Shown here: piece after piece, positions 41,840 through 51,018 of the stretch
How the letters are laid out: the number at the start of each line of letters is the position of its first letter
How positions within the stretch are numbered: the stretch's first letter is position 1
Source: Streptomyces sp. NBC_00576
GTDB lineage: Bacteria > Actinomycetota > Actinomycetes > Streptomycetales > Streptomycetaceae
Direction of reading: 5' to 3'
Length of the DNA stretch: 64,000 nucleotides
Assembly (NCBI RefSeq): GCF_036345175.1
Contig: NZ_CP107780.1
Span: 1,488,001 to 1,552,000, forward strand
The notes under the pieces: generated by a model
Database searches by the model: none
Seen by the model: the letters and a program-made list of their open reading frames with translations, nothing else
Told to the model about the DNA's origin: nothing
Program-made: the position numbers and the translations under genes

Positions 41840-42411
41840 TGAGCGTCTCCCCCGAGAACCTTCTCCCCACCCCCTCCCACACCGTCGGCCCCTTCTACGG
41901 CTACGCGCTCCCCTTCCCCGAGGGCGAGCAGGTCGCACCCAAGGGCCATCCGGACACGATCACCCTCCACGGGTACGTGCTGGACGGCGAGGGCAACCCG
42001 ATCCCGGACGCCCTGCTGGAGTTCTGGCAGGCGGCGCCCGACGGGTCTCTCGCCGGCGCCCCCGGTTCGCTGCGTCGCGACCCGGTCACCGGCGGCTTCC
42101 TGGGCCGCAACGGCACCGACTTCACGGGCTTCGGACGGGTCGCCACCGATGCCGACGGGCACTACGCGCTGTACACGCTGCCGCCGGGCAACGCCGGTCT
42201 GCCGTACATCAGCGTGTGCGTGTTCGCGCGCGGTCTGCTGACCCACCTGTACACGCGCGCGTATCTGGCGGACGGTGCCGATCCGCTGCTCGACTCCCTG
42301 CCGGCACAGCGGCGCGCCACGCTGGTCGCCGCCGAGGGCGAGCGGCGCACGTACCGTTTCGACATCCGCCTTCAGGGCGAGGGCGAAACGGTCTTCCTGG
42401 AGTTCGAGTGA
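41839..42411 (+). CDS. pcaG: Protocatechuate 3,4-dioxygenase alpha subunit
   Basis: 190 residues with the family start (PTPSHTVGPFYGYAL) and core (DFTGFGRVATDADGHYALYT). The alpha subunit lacks the iron ligands but completes the active site. The ATG overlaps the pcaH stop by one base, which suits 1:1 assembly of the heteromer. Confidence 0.95.
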   Translation: MSVSPENLLPTPSHTVGPFYGYALPFPEGEQVAPKGHPDTITLHGYVLDGEGNPIPDALLEFWQAAPDGSLAGAPGSLRRDPVTGGFLGRNGTDFTGFGRVATDADGHYALYTLPPGNAGLPYISVCVFARGLLTHLYTRAYLADGADPLLDSLPAQRRATLVAAEGERRTYRFDIRLQGEGETVFLEFE

Positions 42412-43769
42412 CACCACCTTCCACCGGCGAGTCCGACGCCGACACCGGCCTGCTCTCCCCCGGGTGGGCCGGATCCCCGGCGGCCTCCGCGACGAGCGAC
42501 ACCGCGTATCTGCGGGCCCTGCTCGACGCGGAGGCCGCGCTGACCCGCGCGCAGGCCGGGCTGGGGCTGGCGCCGGAAGAAGCGGCCACGGCGGTCGACT
42601 CTGCGGCCCGCAGGGCAGCCGCCTTCGACGTGCGGTCGATCGCGCTGCGCGCCCGGGCAGGCGGCAACCCGGTGATCCCGCTGGTCGCGGACCTGACGGC
42701 GGCGGTCGGCGCGGAGTACGGGCCGTACGTCCACCGGGGTGCGACCAGCCAGGACATCCTGGACACGGCGACGATGCTGGTCGCCGCCCGCACCCTGGAC
42801 CTGGCCCTCGCGGACCTGGACCGCACCGCGCGGGCCCTCGCCCGCCTGGCCACCGACCACCGCGACACCGCGATGCCGGGCCGCACGCTCACCCAGCACG
42901 CCGTACCGACGACCTTCGGCCTGAAGGCGGCGGGCTGGCGCTCCCTGGTCCTCGACGCACGGGACCGTCTGACAGCCGTACGCCACCGCCTCCCTGCCCA
43001 ACTCGGGGGCGCCGCAGGCACCTTGGCCGCGTTCACCGTGTTCGGCGCGGGCGACGCGCCGGTCGACACACGGGCCCTGGTCGCCGCCTACGCCCGTGAA
43101 CTCGGCCTCGTCGAGCCGGTGTTGCCCTGGCACACCCTGCGCACCCCGGTCGCGGATCTCGCCGGGGCGCTCGCCTTCACGGCGGGCGCCCTCGGGAAGG
43201 TCGCCGCCGATGTGCTGACGCTGGCCCGTACCGAGCTCGCCGAGGTGTCCGAGGGCAGCGGCGGGGGTTCGTCGGCGATGCCGCACAAGGCCAATCCCGT
43301 GCGGTCGACGCTGATCGCCGCCGCGGCCCGGCGCGCGCCGCACCTCGCGGCCACGCTGTACGGCGCGCTCGTCGCCGAGGACGAGCGGCCGGCCGGCGCC
43401 TGGCACGCCGAGTGGGAGCCGCTCAGGGAGCTGCTCCGGGTCGCCGGGGGTGCCGCCCGGGACGCCGTGGAGTTGACCGAGGGGCTGCGGGTCCACGCCG
43501 ACACGATGCGCCAACACCTGGGCCTCACCCATGGGTTGATCGTCTCCGAGCGGCTGGCCGCCGAACTCGCGCCGGTGCTGGGCCGGGCCCGCGCGAAGGC
43601 CCTACTCACCGAAGTCGCCGCCCGCGCCTACACGGAGGGACGACTGCTCGCCGAACTCCTCGCCGAGGAGCCGGAGTTGAAAGACCTACCCCTCGACGAC
43701 CTGACCGACCCCGCCAGTTACACCGGCTCCGCCGGCGCCCTCACCGACCGTGCTCTGGAGCGACCGTGA
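42408..43769 (+). CDS. pcaB: 3-carboxy-cis,cis-muconate cycloisomerase
   Basis: 453 residues of the fumarase/aspartase superfamily, with the signature GSSAMPHKANP and the HRGATSQDILDTA block. It cyclises 3-carboxymuconate to 4-carboxymuconolactone. The GTG start overlaps the pcaG stop (GTGA). Confidence 0.94.
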   Translation: MTPPSTGESDADTGLLSPGWAGSPAASATSDTAYLRALLDAEAALTRAQAGLGLAPEEAATAVDSAARRAAAFDVRSIALRARAGGNPVIPLVADLTAAVGAEYGPYVHRGATSQDILDTATMLVAARTLDLALADLDRTARALARLATDHRDTAMPGRTLTQHAVPTTFGLKAAGWRSLVLDARDRLTAVRHRLPAQLGGAAGTLAAFTVFGAGDAPVDTRALVAAYARELGLVEPVLPWHTLRTPVADLAGALAFTAGALGKVAADVLTLARTELAEVSEGSGGGSSAMPHKANPVRSTLIAAAARRAPHLAATLYGALVAEDERPAGAWHAEWEPLRELLRVAGGAARDAVELTEGLRVHADTMRQHLGLTHGLIVSERLAAELAPVLGRARAKALLTEVAARAYTEGRLLAELLAEEPELKDLPLDDLTDPASYTGSAGALTDRALERP

Positions 43770-44908
43770 CCGACAAGCTGCTGCACCACCGCGTCGAAGG
43801 CTCAGCCACCGCTCCCCCGCTCCTGCTCGGACCCTCACTCGGGACGTCGTACGCCCTCTGGGACAAGGTGGCACCCGAGCTGTCCGTCACCCACCGGGTG
43901 GTCCGCTGGGACCTGCCCGGGCACGGAGGTTCGGCGCCCGGTCTGATCGGGCCCGGGGCCACCGTCGGTGATCTGGCCGCGCTCGTGCTGGCGCTCGCCG
44001 ACTCGCTCGGGATCGACCAATTCGCCTATGCGGGCGTGTCGTTGGGCGGTGCGGTGGGTCTGCATCTGGCCGTCCACCACCCCGAGCGGGTGTCGTCGCT
44101 CGCCGTTCTCTGCTCCTCGGCCCACTTCAACGGCAGCAAGCCGTGGGAGGAGCGGGCCGCGCTGGTGCGAAGCGAGGGGCTGGCCGGACTCGCGGAGAGT
44201 GCCGACGCGCGCTGGTTCACGCCCGGCTTCACCGTTCCGGAGCTGGTCGCGGATCACCGGAACGCCGATCCGGACGCGTACGCCGCCTGCTGCGACGCAC
44301 TGGGCGCCTTCGACCTGCGCGACCGGCTGGGTGAGATCGGCGCGCCCACGCTGCTCGTCGCCGGGCGGCAGGACCCGGCCACTCCCCCGGCGCATCTGCG
44401 GGAAATCGCGGACGCCGTGCCGCGGGCCACGCTCGTCGAACTGGCGGGCGCCTCGCATCTGGCGGTCGCGCAGTGCCCGGAGGCCGTACTGGCCGCGCTG
44501 CGCCCGCACTTCGGGACGGCACCCCGGCGGGGCATGGAGGTGCGCCGACAGGTGCTCGGCGACACGCACGTGGACCGGGCGCAGGCTCGGCAGACGCCCT
44601 TCACCGCCCGCTTCCAGGACTTCATCTCGCGCTACGCGTGGGGCGAGATCTGGACCGACCCGACGCTCACCCGCCGCGAACGCAGCATGATCACGCTCAC
44701 CGCTCTGGTCGCCCACGGCCACTACGACGAGCTGGCGATGCACGTCCGCGCGGCCCGCCGCAACGGGCTCACCCCCGAGGAGATCGGCGCGGTGCTGCTC
44801 CAGACGGCCGTGTACTGCGGGGTCCCGGCGGCCAACTCGGCGTTCGCGGCGGCGCAGCGCGTACTGGCCGAGGAGGACGGCGAGGCGGCGGACGGTTCGG
44901 GACACTGA
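43766..44908 (+). CDS. pcaL: Fused 3-oxoadipate enol-lactonase / 4-carboxymuconolactone decarboxylase
   Basis: 380 residues. The N-terminal alpha/beta-hydrolase (~1-250, nucleophile elbow GVSLGG, His near ASHLAVAQCPEAV) is the lactonase PcaD. The C-terminal ~120 residues (FQDFISRYAWGEIWTDPTL, MITLTALVAHGHYDELAMH) are the decarboxylase PcaC. The fusion is the usual actinobacterial arrangement. It ends the operon and converges on the ATPase gene. The pathway from protocatechuate to succinyl-CoA and acetyl-CoA is thus complete here. Confidence 0.95.
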   Translation: MTDKLLHHRVEGSATAPPLLLGPSLGTSYALWDKVAPELSVTHRVVRWDLPGHGGSAPGLIGPGATVGDLAALVLALADSLGIDQFAYAGVSLGGAVGLHLAVHHPERVSSLAVLCSSAHFNGSKPWEERAALVRSEGLAGLAESADARWFTPGFTVPELVADHRNADPDAYAACCDALGAFDLRDRLGEIGAPTLLVAGRQDPATPPAHLREIADAVPRATLVELAGASHLAVAQCPEAVLAALRPHFGTAPRRGMEVRRQVLGDTHVDRAQARQTPFTARFQDFISRYAWGEIWTDPTLTRRERSMITLTALVAHGHYDELAMHVRAARRNGLTPEEIGAVLLQTAVYCGVPAANSAFAAAQRVLAEEDGEAADGSGH

Positions 44909-44926
44909 ACCCTGCCGAGCCTCGGC

Positions 44927-44997
44927 GTGCCCGTCAACAACGCGGACGTCGGGGCCGGTTCACCAGCGCCGACCGTCGACTGAGCGTCGACGGGCAC
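44927..44997. terminator. Possible long-loop hairpin between convergent genes
   Basis: GTGCCCGTC (44927-44935) and GACGGGCAC (44989-44997) are perfect inverted arms with a 53-bp loop between the pcaL stop and the end of the leftward ATPase gene. Termination is plausible, but the loop is large. Confidence 0.35.
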
Positions 44998-45141
44998 GAG
45001 TTGCGGCTCGCCGGTCACCACCTCGCGCCGGTCGTCCTCAGCCGCGCCCTGCTGCCGACGCTCCGGGCGGGCGCCCTCACGGATCGTGCACTCGGCCCGG
45101 TCGGTCAGGCGCCCGTGACCCGGGAGTCCGGGCCCCGCGGG

Positions 45142-47823
45142 TCAGCGCAGTCCCCGTCCCGTCTCCAGGACCTCCCGCGCCTGGGCGACCAGGCCGTCCG
45201 CGCCGCACGACTTGGCCAGCGTCAGGCCGCGTTGGATCTCGGCCACCGAGCGGGCGGCGATGCCGTACTCGACGCGGGCCGCCGCGTGTTCGTACTGGCA
45301 GGGTGACGCCTCCAGGTAGGCGACCGCCTGGGCGGCCAGGCGTACCGCACGCTGGCCGGTCTCCAGGGCCGCCGCGCAGCGCAGGGCCTCGCCGATGGCG
45401 GTGTCCGTACCGAAGCGTTCGGCGTGGCGACGGGCGTCGGCGGCCAGCACGGCGGCCCGCAGCGGGTCCTCCGTGGCCAGGGCCCGGGCAAGGTCGACGG
45501 CCCAGGTGGCGAGCACCGGGTTGTGGAAGCCCCGCGTGGTCGCCGCCTTCTCCGCCGCCTCCAGTTCGTTGATGCCCTCCTTGGTACGGCCGACGGCGAT
45601 GAGCAGCCGGCCGCGGACGGCGCGCGGTTCGGGCAGCACGATGGTGGACGGGTAGGGCGGGGCGAATCCGTACTGCTCGGCGATCGCCCAGGCCTCCTCG
45701 ACATGGCCGCGGGCGAGCAGCGTGTCGACGAGGTTGCAGGTCGCCGACCAGTACAGGGGCAGACCGCGCCCGACCCGTTCGGCGAGGCGCAGGGACTCGC
45801 GCAGAGACGTCTCGGCCTCTCTGAGACGGCCTCGCCGGCGATGCCCGAGACCGACGTACGCATGGGCGAGGGAGAGGTGGCCGCCGCTCCAGCCCGCCGT
45901 CTCGTAGGCGCGCAGAGCGTCCATGAAGAGGGACTCGGCGCGGTCGAGGCGGTCGGTGTAGACGTACGCACAGGCCAGCATCATCAGCAGCTCGATGCCC
46001 CACTCGGGGTCGGTCCAGCCGAGTCCTGGAGCGAGGCGGCCGTTGACGAGGGCGCGGTCGCACACCTCCACGACCTCCTCGGCGTTCTCGCCGTGGGTCA
46101 TGGCGTCGAAGCCGCGCAGGATGAGCAGCGCGCGCTCGGAGTTGTCCCGGCCCGTGCAGGGGCGGGCGAGGCCGGCGAGACGCTCGGAGCGGCCCGACGC
46201 GGGCACGTCGCCCCCGTAGATGCCCTCCCACATGAAGTGCACGGCCTGCAGCCGCATCCGCGCCGGCCCCGGCTCGTGCCGGGCGGCTTCCGTCTCGACC
46301 GTGCGGATGGCCTCTTCCAACTGGTCGTTGTGCAGCAGGGCTTGGGAGAGCCGGACGATCGCGTCGACGCGGAGGGAGCCTTCCAGGCCGGGCATCGCGA
46401 GCGCGGTCTGGAGATGTCCGATGGTGGTGGCGGGCGCGGTGAGGAGGGTGGCGCAGCCCAGTTCGTAGAGCACCTGCGCGTGGCTCTCGGGCCGGGGTGG
46501 TTCCAGCAGGGCGCGCTCCAGACAGCGGCGGGCCGCGTCGGGGGCGCCGACCGCCTGGTGCTCGCGGGCGGCCTCGCGGAGCTGTTCGACGAGTTCCTCG
46601 TCGTCGTCCGGATAGACATGGAGAAGGTGGTGGGAGGCTGCGGCGGCGCCGCGCCCGGACTCGGTGACGACCTGGGCGGCGATACCGTGCATGGCGGTGC
46701 GCATGCCGTCCGGGATGGCGTCGTAGACGGCGGTGGCGATCAGCGGGTGGACGAACTCCAGCTCGCTGTCGGTGACCTGACCGGCCGTCAGGACGGGCTC
46801 GGCGAGGATGCGTTCGGTGCAGAGAAGGTTGGCGCAGCGGTAGGCCTCGTTGGGACCCAGAGTGGCCAGCCGTGCCACGAGGTCCACGGTGATGCCCGAG
46901 CCGAGAATGGCCGCCGCCTGGGCGAAGCGGGTGGCTGCGACGCCCAGCTCCTGAAGACGGGCGACGAGGCCGCCGCCGCGTGCCGAGTTGTTCAGCGCGC
47001 GCAGTTTGCCGCAGGACGCCTCGACCGGGGCGAGTCCGGCGTCCTGGACCTTGGCCAGGAGTTCGACGGTCTCGTACGGGTTGCCGCCGGTGACCGCCCA
47101 CACCTCGCGGCAGAACGGGGCGTCGGCGTGCGGGCCGAGGGCGGCGCGGGTGAGGCCGGCGGCGGCCGCCGGGGTCAGGGCGTCGAGCGCGTCGACGGGA
47201 CCGGCCGCCTGGGCGACCGATTCGAGGTAGTCGACACACTCACCGGTGGCCTCGTCGGGCCTGCGGGCGACGACGACCAGGATGGACAGGTCGTCGAGTC
47301 GCTCGGCGAACGCGGCCAGCCAGCGCAGGGACTCCTGGTCGGCCCAGTGGGCGTCGTCGATGAGCAGGACGAGCGGCCAGTCGCGCTTGGCGAGCCGCCG
47401 TACGGCCGCGACCAGGCCGTCGCACACGCCCTGCGGGTCGGCCTGACGGTCGCCGGGTTCGGTGATGCCGAGGGCGGGGCCCGCGATGTCGTACCAGTCG
47501 CCGAGGTATTCGCGGGCCTCCTCCGGCATCAGCGAGAGGAGCGCGGGCTGCAGCAGTTGTCGTACGACGTTGAAGGGGACGGACTGGAGGGTCTCGCCAC
47601 CGCGCACCGACCACACCGTGCAGTTGCGCTGTTCGGCGATACGCCGGGTTTCGGCCATCAGCGCGGTCTTGCCGAAGCCCGGCTCGCCGGTGAAGAGCAG
47701 CAGACTGCCCGAGGAGGAGCTGTCGACACACAACGCTTCGATCGCCTGCTCGACGGCGGCGACCTGTGCTTCGCGCTCCCACAGGGCGGCAGAGCCGGCC
47801 GCCCCGGGCCGTTCCTCCGTCAT
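45142..47823 (-). CDS. Large STAND/LAL-like ATPase lacking a LuxR helix-turn-helix
   Basis: 893 residues. The N-terminal AAA/NTPase domain has Walker A FTGEPGFGKTAL (~44-55) and Walker B LVLLIDDAHWADQ, followed by helical repeats resembling TPRs over the remaining ~600 residues. This is the architecture of LAL (MalT-like) regulators. The protein ends EVLETGRGLR, where a ~65-residue LuxR HTH would normally follow; none is found in any leftward frame downstream. It may act by protein interaction, or the HTH may have been lost. No target is evident. Confidence 0.82.
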   Translation of the reverse strand: MTEERPGAAGSAALWEREAQVAAVEQAIEALCVDSSSSGSLLLFTGEPGFGKTALMAETRRIAEQRNCTVWSVRGGETLQSVPFNVVRQLLQPALLSLMPEEAREYLGDWYDIAGPALGITEPGDRQADPQGVCDGLVAAVRRLAKRDWPLVLLIDDAHWADQESLRWLAAFAERLDDLSILVVVARRPDEATGECVDYLESVAQAAGPVDALDALTPAAAAGLTRAALGPHADAPFCREVWAVTGGNPYETVELLAKVQDAGLAPVEASCGKLRALNNSARGGGLVARLQELGVAATRFAQAAAILGSGITVDLVARLATLGPNEAYRCANLLCTERILAEPVLTAGQVTDSELEFVHPLIATAVYDAIPDGMRTAMHGIAAQVVTESGRGAAAASHHLLHVYPDDDEELVEQLREAAREHQAVGAPDAARRCLERALLEPPRPESHAQVLYELGCATLLTAPATTIGHLQTALAMPGLEGSLRVDAIVRLSQALLHNDQLEEAIRTVETEAARHEPGPARMRLQAVHFMWEGIYGGDVPASGRSERLAGLARPCTGRDNSERALLILRGFDAMTHGENAEEVVEVCDRALVNGRLAPGLGWTDPEWGIELLMMLACAYVYTDRLDRAESLFMDALRAYETAGWSGGHLSLAHAYVGLGHRRRGRLREAETSLRESLRLAERVGRGLPLYWSATCNLVDTLLARGHVEEAWAIAEQYGFAPPYPSTIVLPEPRAVRGRLLIAVGRTKEGINELEAAEKAATTRGFHNPVLATWAVDLARALATEDPLRAAVLAADARRHAERFGTDTAIGEALRCAAALETGQRAVRLAAQAVAYLEASPCQYEHAAARVEYGIAARSVAEIQRGLTLAKSCGADGLVAQAREVLETGRGLR

Positions 47824-48199
47824 CCCGCTACCTCCCCAAGTCGCCTGAACGACGTACAGAACTCGAGACTAGCCGTCCGGCTGCCGATCTGGAGGGGGGT
47901 CCGCCCAGACGCCGCCGGGACGAGTGACAGGGCGCGCGGCAGGGCGACGCGGCGGGCCTGCCACCAGCCGTCGTGAAAGTTGTCGACAGTCAACAGCCCC
48001 CGAAACGAAGCTAGTTTTCCGTCACGGCTCAGGCACGCGTCCACTGCGTCACGGCCGGTGGTGGAAGAGGCCTGACCTCTCGTGTCCCGACCTCTCGTAT
48101 CCCGTTATCTGAGCATCTCGACCCGCTTTTCTGCGCCGTTCCCGGCGCAAAGGGGACTCCTCTCATCCGCCTTTCACACGAGCCTCATACGGTGGGGGC
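47824..48199. other. Divergent intergenic region upstream of the ATPase and DUF2510 genes
   Basis: About 375 bp. No gene is seen. It contains a 15-bp tandem repeat, GACCTCTCGTGTCCC / GACCTCTCGTATCCC (48074-48088, 48089-48103), and GTTGTCGACAGTCAAC near 47979-47994. Either could be a regulatory site for one of the divergent genes. Confidence 0.45.
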
Positions 48200-49192
48200 A
48201 TGACGCAGGAGACTCCTCCCGGCTGGTATCCCGACCCCGGGCAGACAAGTGACGGCCCCGCCACCGAGCGCTGGTGGGACGGTAATGCATGGACGGAACA
48301 GACTCGTTCCGAGGGCTCGGCCGCCGACTGGGGTCCGCCGGTGCTGGCCTCCGGCGGGGCGTATCCGGCGTACCCGGAGCATCCGCCGACGGGCACCCGG
48401 CGCGGGCTGCGCACAGGCATAGCCGTCGCGGTGGCGATCGCCGTCCTCGCCGGCATAGGCGGCGGCGTGTACGCGCTGACCAAGGACGACGGCGGCAGCG
48501 GCAACAGCGTGGGCTCGCCGCAGGTGCCGGGCGGGGCCGGTGGCCAGAACGGCGGCGGTCAGAACGGCGGCGGTCAGGGCGGCCCCGGTGGCGGATCCGG
48601 CGGCGGCCCGGGCGGGCGGACGCCGGATCCGCAGCAGTCCGAGCCCTCGGAGAGCCCGAAGATCGACAGCGGTTCCGTGCCCGACGCGATCAACGGGATC
48701 AGCATCCCCATACCCGATGGCTGGTACGGCCAGTCGATCGCCGTGGGCGGGCAGGTGACCTCGGACAGCTCGTACAAGTGCCCGGGCGACACGACGAAGA
48801 CGTGCACGAAGGGCGGGGCGTACTCCGCGCCCGCGCTGGCGCTGGGCACGTCGGGCAGCACGGCCGAGGCGGTCGCCAAGGCGGACATCGAGGCCAACGC
48901 CGAGGAGTCCTACGGCGGTACGACCTACGGGAAGATCACCTCGCACGACGTACTGGCCGCGAAGGCGGTGACCGTGGCCGGACAGAAGGGCTATCTGGTC
49001 CGCTGGAAGGCGGTCACCAGCAAGGGCGCCGACGGCATCGTCGAGTCGCTGGCCTTCCCCGCGCCGTCGAATCCCCGGCAGATCGTCGTCGTCCGCTTCG
49101 GTATCGACGCCGACCAGAAGGAGTCGGTGATCGATTCGATCACGGCGGGCATCAAGGTCTCGTCGGCCGGCGGCAGCGGACAGGACGTCTGA
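48200..49192 (+). CDS. DUF2510 membrane-anchored protein
   Basis: 330 residues. The N-terminal DUF2510 motif GWYPDP...RWWDGNAWTEQ (~9-34) is followed by one transmembrane helix (TGIAVAVAIAVLAGIGGGVY, ~72-91). A Gly/Asn/Gln-rich linker (~100-135) leads to an extracytoplasmic domain (~150-320) with a Cys pair (YKCPGDTTKTC). DUF2510 is thought to be a small cytoplasmic-face interaction domain. The outer domain is unrecognised. Confidence 0.8.
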   Translation: MTQETPPGWYPDPGQTSDGPATERWWDGNAWTEQTRSEGSAADWGPPVLASGGAYPAYPEHPPTGTRRGLRTGIAVAVAIAVLAGIGGGVYALTKDDGGSGNSVGSPQVPGGAGGQNGGGQNGGGQGGPGGGSGGGPGGRTPDPQQSEPSESPKIDSGSVPDAINGISIPIPDGWYGQSIAVGGQVTSDSSYKCPGDTTKTCTKGGAYSAPALALGTSGSTAEAVAKADIEANAEESYGGTTYGKITSHDVLAAKAVTVAGQKGYLVRWKAVTSKGADGIVESLAFPAPSNPRQIVVVRFGIDADQKESVIDSITAGIKVSSAGGSGQDV

Positions 49193-49355
49193 TCCGTCGA
49201 TCCGCACCCGGTCCTGCGGCAGTGGATCGGCCGGGTGGGGCGCCTCTCCGCTCAAGAGGAACCCCACCCGGCCGGGGGGTGCGCGCCGCCCCCGTCCCCA
49301 CGGGTCGGCGCGGACAGGTCACCGTCCGGTCATGCCACGGACGGCGGCCTGCGTC

Positions 49356-49970
49356 TCAGGTGACGCCGAGTGCGGGCAGCACCGCGGCCTCCACGAATCC
49401 GATGAGGTAGTCCGGGTCGGCGTACTGTCCCTCCAGGACCGGACGGACACGCAGGACGCCCATCATCTGCGCCGGTACGTACTCCAGCGCCGGATGGTCG
49501 GCCGGCACCTCGCCCCGCTCGACCGCGCGGCGGATCATCTCGCGGAACGCGCACAGCTCGGGTTCGATGAGCGCCTCACGCAGCGCCTCCTGGAGCTCCG
49601 GGTCCTGCATGACGGCATGACCGAGGGCCTGCATCAGCTGGGTGTCGTGTCCCGACCACTCGCCCGCCGCCCGTGCCGCCGCGCGCAGGTCCCCCGCGAG
49701 GGTCCCCGTGTCGACGTCGGCGAAGCGGGCGCGCCGGTTGGCGCGCAGCGCGGCGGCCACGAACTGCGGCTTCGTCTTCCACTGCCGGTAGAGCGTCGAC
49801 TTGCTGCAGCGCGCGCTGGCGGCGACGCCCTCCATGGTCAGCGCCTCGTATCCGCACTCGCGGATCTGGACGAGCACGGCGTCGAAGTACTCCTGCTCAC
49901 GCTCCGGCGTGATCTTGGAGCGGCGCGAGGCGACGACCGGTTCCGGTCCCTCCGCGGCCTGCGACGTCAT
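49356..49970 (-). CDS. TetR/AcrR family transcriptional regulator
   Basis: 204 residues. The HTH spans ~25-65 (IRECGYEALTMEGVAASARC, SKSTLYRQWKTK), and the C-terminal ligand domain is TetR_C-like (HDTQLMQALGHAVMQDPELQ). It is divergent from the PAP2/DMT operon. Half-sites at 50102-50148 in the shared region make it the probable local repressor. The ligand is unknown. Confidence 0.9.
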   Translation of the reverse strand: MTSQAAEGPEPVVASRRSKITPEREQEYFDAVLVQIRECGYEALTMEGVAASARCSKSTLYRQWKTKPQFVAAALRANRRARFADVDTGTLAGDLRAAARAAGEWSGHDTQLMQALGHAVMQDPELQEALREALIEPELCAFREMIRRAVERGEVPADHPALEYVPAQMMGVLRVRPVLEGQYADPDYLIGFVEAAVLPALGVT

Positions 49971-50101
49971 GACTGCGCTCCCTGTCCCTGTTGATCCGGC
50001 GTTGCGGTGTTCTGGTGGCCTGGTGCTCCGGTTGTCGTTCCTGTCGGGCGACCCGGTGGCTTATTCCCGATTCCAGTGTGTCGTAAGTCCATCGAAACGC
50101 T

Positions 50102-50148
50102 AGTGTACCGGAACGGGTTCGTTTCGGTACACTCTCGTATCGGTACAC
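50102..50148. promoter_or_regulatory. TetR operator half-sites CGGTACAC
   Basis: AGTGTACCG (50102-50110) and CGGTACACT (50125-50133) are perfect inverted arms. A third half-site, CGGTACAC, follows at 50141-50148. They lie between the divergent TetR and PAP2 genes. Confidence 0.65.
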
Positions 50149-50220
50149 CAACGTATCGATGAGCTGAGCGCCCGTCCAGACGAGTTCACGCCCATAACGC
50201 ACTACCGAAGGGGTCGGGGG

Positions 50221-51018
50221 ATGGAAGCCCGCACCGAGCCTGCCAAGGCGGAACCCGCCGGTATACGACGGCCGCCGCTCGTCCGTGAACTCCTGCTGGT
50301 CGCAGGGCTGTTCCTGGTCTACAAACTCGGCCGGCAGCTGGCGACCGGGCACTCCGCCGAGGCCTTCCAGAACGCGCGTCACGTCTGGGACTGGGAGCGG
50401 GCCCTGCACCTCCCCGGCGAGGGAGCCGTGCAGTCGGCGCTGGTGCACAGCGACACCGCGATCCACTTCGCGAACACCTACTACGCGACCGTGCACTTCC
50501 CGGCCACCGTCGCCTTCCTGGTCTGGCTCTATCTGCGGCGCCCCACCCACTACGTCTGGGCCCGCCGGGTCCTCGCCCTGGTCACCGGGGCGGCCCTGGT
50601 GATCCACCTCACCTTCCCGCTGGCCCCGCCGCGGCTGCTGGGCGAGGCGGGCCTCATCGATACCGGCCAGGTGTTCGGGCCGACGGTCTACGGCGCCTCA
50701 CCCGAGGCCGACACCCTGTCCAACCAGTTCGCGGCCATGCCGTCGCTGCACTTCGGCTGGGCCCTGATGGTGGCGGTCGGCCTGATCGTCGCGACCCGCT
50801 CCCGCTGGCGCTGGCTGTGGCTGCTGCACCCGCTGGTGACGCTGCTGGTGATCGTCGGTACGGCGAACCACTACTGGCTCGACGCGATCGTGGCCTCGGC
50901 CCTGCTGGGCATCGCCCTCGCGGTCGTCCACCTGCCGCACCGCACCGAGTCGACCGCGGGTCAGGGCAGCCGGCTCGCCCCGGTCGACGAGCCCGTCCTC
51001 GTGGGAGCGGGCCGATGA
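50221..51018 (+). CDS. PAP2-type (inositolphosphotransferase-like) membrane phosphatase
   Basis: 265 residues, about six transmembrane helices. PAP2 motifs are PSLHFGWAL (with the catalytic His) and NHYWLDAIVAS (His and Asp of motif 3). The FANTYYATVHFPATVAFLVW region and overall layout match the PAP2_3 subfamily that includes inositol phosphorylceramide synthase-like enzymes. It probably handles a lipid phosphate. The stop overlaps the next start (ATGA). Confidence 0.87.
   Translation: MEARTEPAKAEPAGIRRPPLVRELLLVAGLFLVYKLGRQLATGHSAEAFQNARHVWDWERALHLPGEGAVQSALVHSDTAIHFANTYYATVHFPATVAFLVWLYLRRPTHYVWARRVLALVTGAALVIHLTFPLAPPRLLGEAGLIDTGQVFGPTVYGASPEADTLSNQFAAMPSLHFGWALMVAVGLIVATRSRWRWLWLLHPLVTLLVIVGTANHYWLDAIVASALLGIALAVVHLPHRTESTAGQGSRLAPVDEPVLVGAGR

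Noticed and set aside
44930..45140. Open rightward sequence after pcaL as a further gene fragment
   Set aside because: Short, no start signal, no recognisable domain; it overlaps the end of the convergent ATPase gene.
45424..47976. Rightward 850-codon frame opposite the large ATPase
   Set aside because: Same GC-driven shadow; the translation is repetitive Gly/Ala/Arg with no motif or Shine-Dalgarno.
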